From Lachnospiraceae bacterium (GTDB taxonomy: Bacteria; Bacillota_A; Clostridia; Lachnospirales; Lachnospiraceae): a stretch of 5,694 nt of DNA. The DNA lies in the NCBI GenBank assembly GCA_009774655.1, contig VSOD01000282.1, positions 1 to 5,694 on the forward strand, read 5' to 3'. The notes under the pieces are model-generated. The model saw only the letters and a list, made by a program, of their open reading frames with translations, did not search any database and had not been told where the DNA came from. A program made the translations under genes and the position numbers. Below, piece after piece: positions 5,645 through 5,694 of this stretch. How positions within the stretch are numbered: the stretch's first letter is position 1; each line of letters starts with the position of its first letter.

Positions 5645-5694
5645 TCTCGAATTACACTGTATTTTCTCTTGTATACATTTTTATTGATTTATAT

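Noticed and set aside
5636..5662. Plus-strand promoter-like pair (TGGACA and TATTTT) that could drive a divergent gene
   Set aside because: The -10 is poor, the spacer is 16 bp, and no plus-strand gene is visible before the window ends.

Overview
The window comes from a Gram-positive Firmicute, most likely a Clostridia/Lachnospiraceae-type genome. This is inferred from the purine-rich Shine-Dalgarno sites, from the style of the MBOAT/SGNH pair, and from single-gene housekeeping rRNA modifiers packed on one strand. All four supported genes are on the minus strand, so transcription runs from the right end to the left end. No RNA gene, CRISPR array or complete insertion sequence is visible.

From right to left in transcription order: (1) a leader region (5495-5694) with a plausible sigma-A promoter and a small hairpin; (2) an RsmF-type rRNA cytosine-5 methyltransferase (4040-5494); (3) a 179-bp control region (3861-4039) with a 35-bp palindrome that supplies the methyltransferase stop codon, a promoter-like sequence and four 11-bp tandem repeats; (4) an MBOAT O-acyltransferase of the AlgI/PatA/DltB type (2439-3860); (5) a 160-bp spacer (2279-2438) containing a 103-bp MITE-like element with 35-bp terminal inverted repeats; (6) a membrane-anchored SGNH/GDSL protein (764-2278) with a long Gln-rich hexapeptide-repeat rod on its cytoplasmic side; (7) after 64 bp, an RluF-type 23S rRNA pseudouridine synthase (1-699), cut by the window edge.

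The two central genes form a recognisable functional pair. MBOAT proteins move acyl groups (usually acetyl) across the membrane, and the SGNH partner transfers them to an extracellular polymer, so this is probably a cell-surface polysaccharide or peptidoglycan O-acylation module. It is inserted between two rRNA-modification genes that have no obvious functional link to it.

The least ordinary features are non-coding or low-complexity. A small family of TATAGTWAACRA-ended inverted repeats lies at both ends of the MBOAT gene, and its edges build -10-like hexamers facing the next gene. An 11-bp helical-phase repeat array sits just downstream of one of these. The third is the hexad Gln-rich rod fused to the SGNH enzyme.
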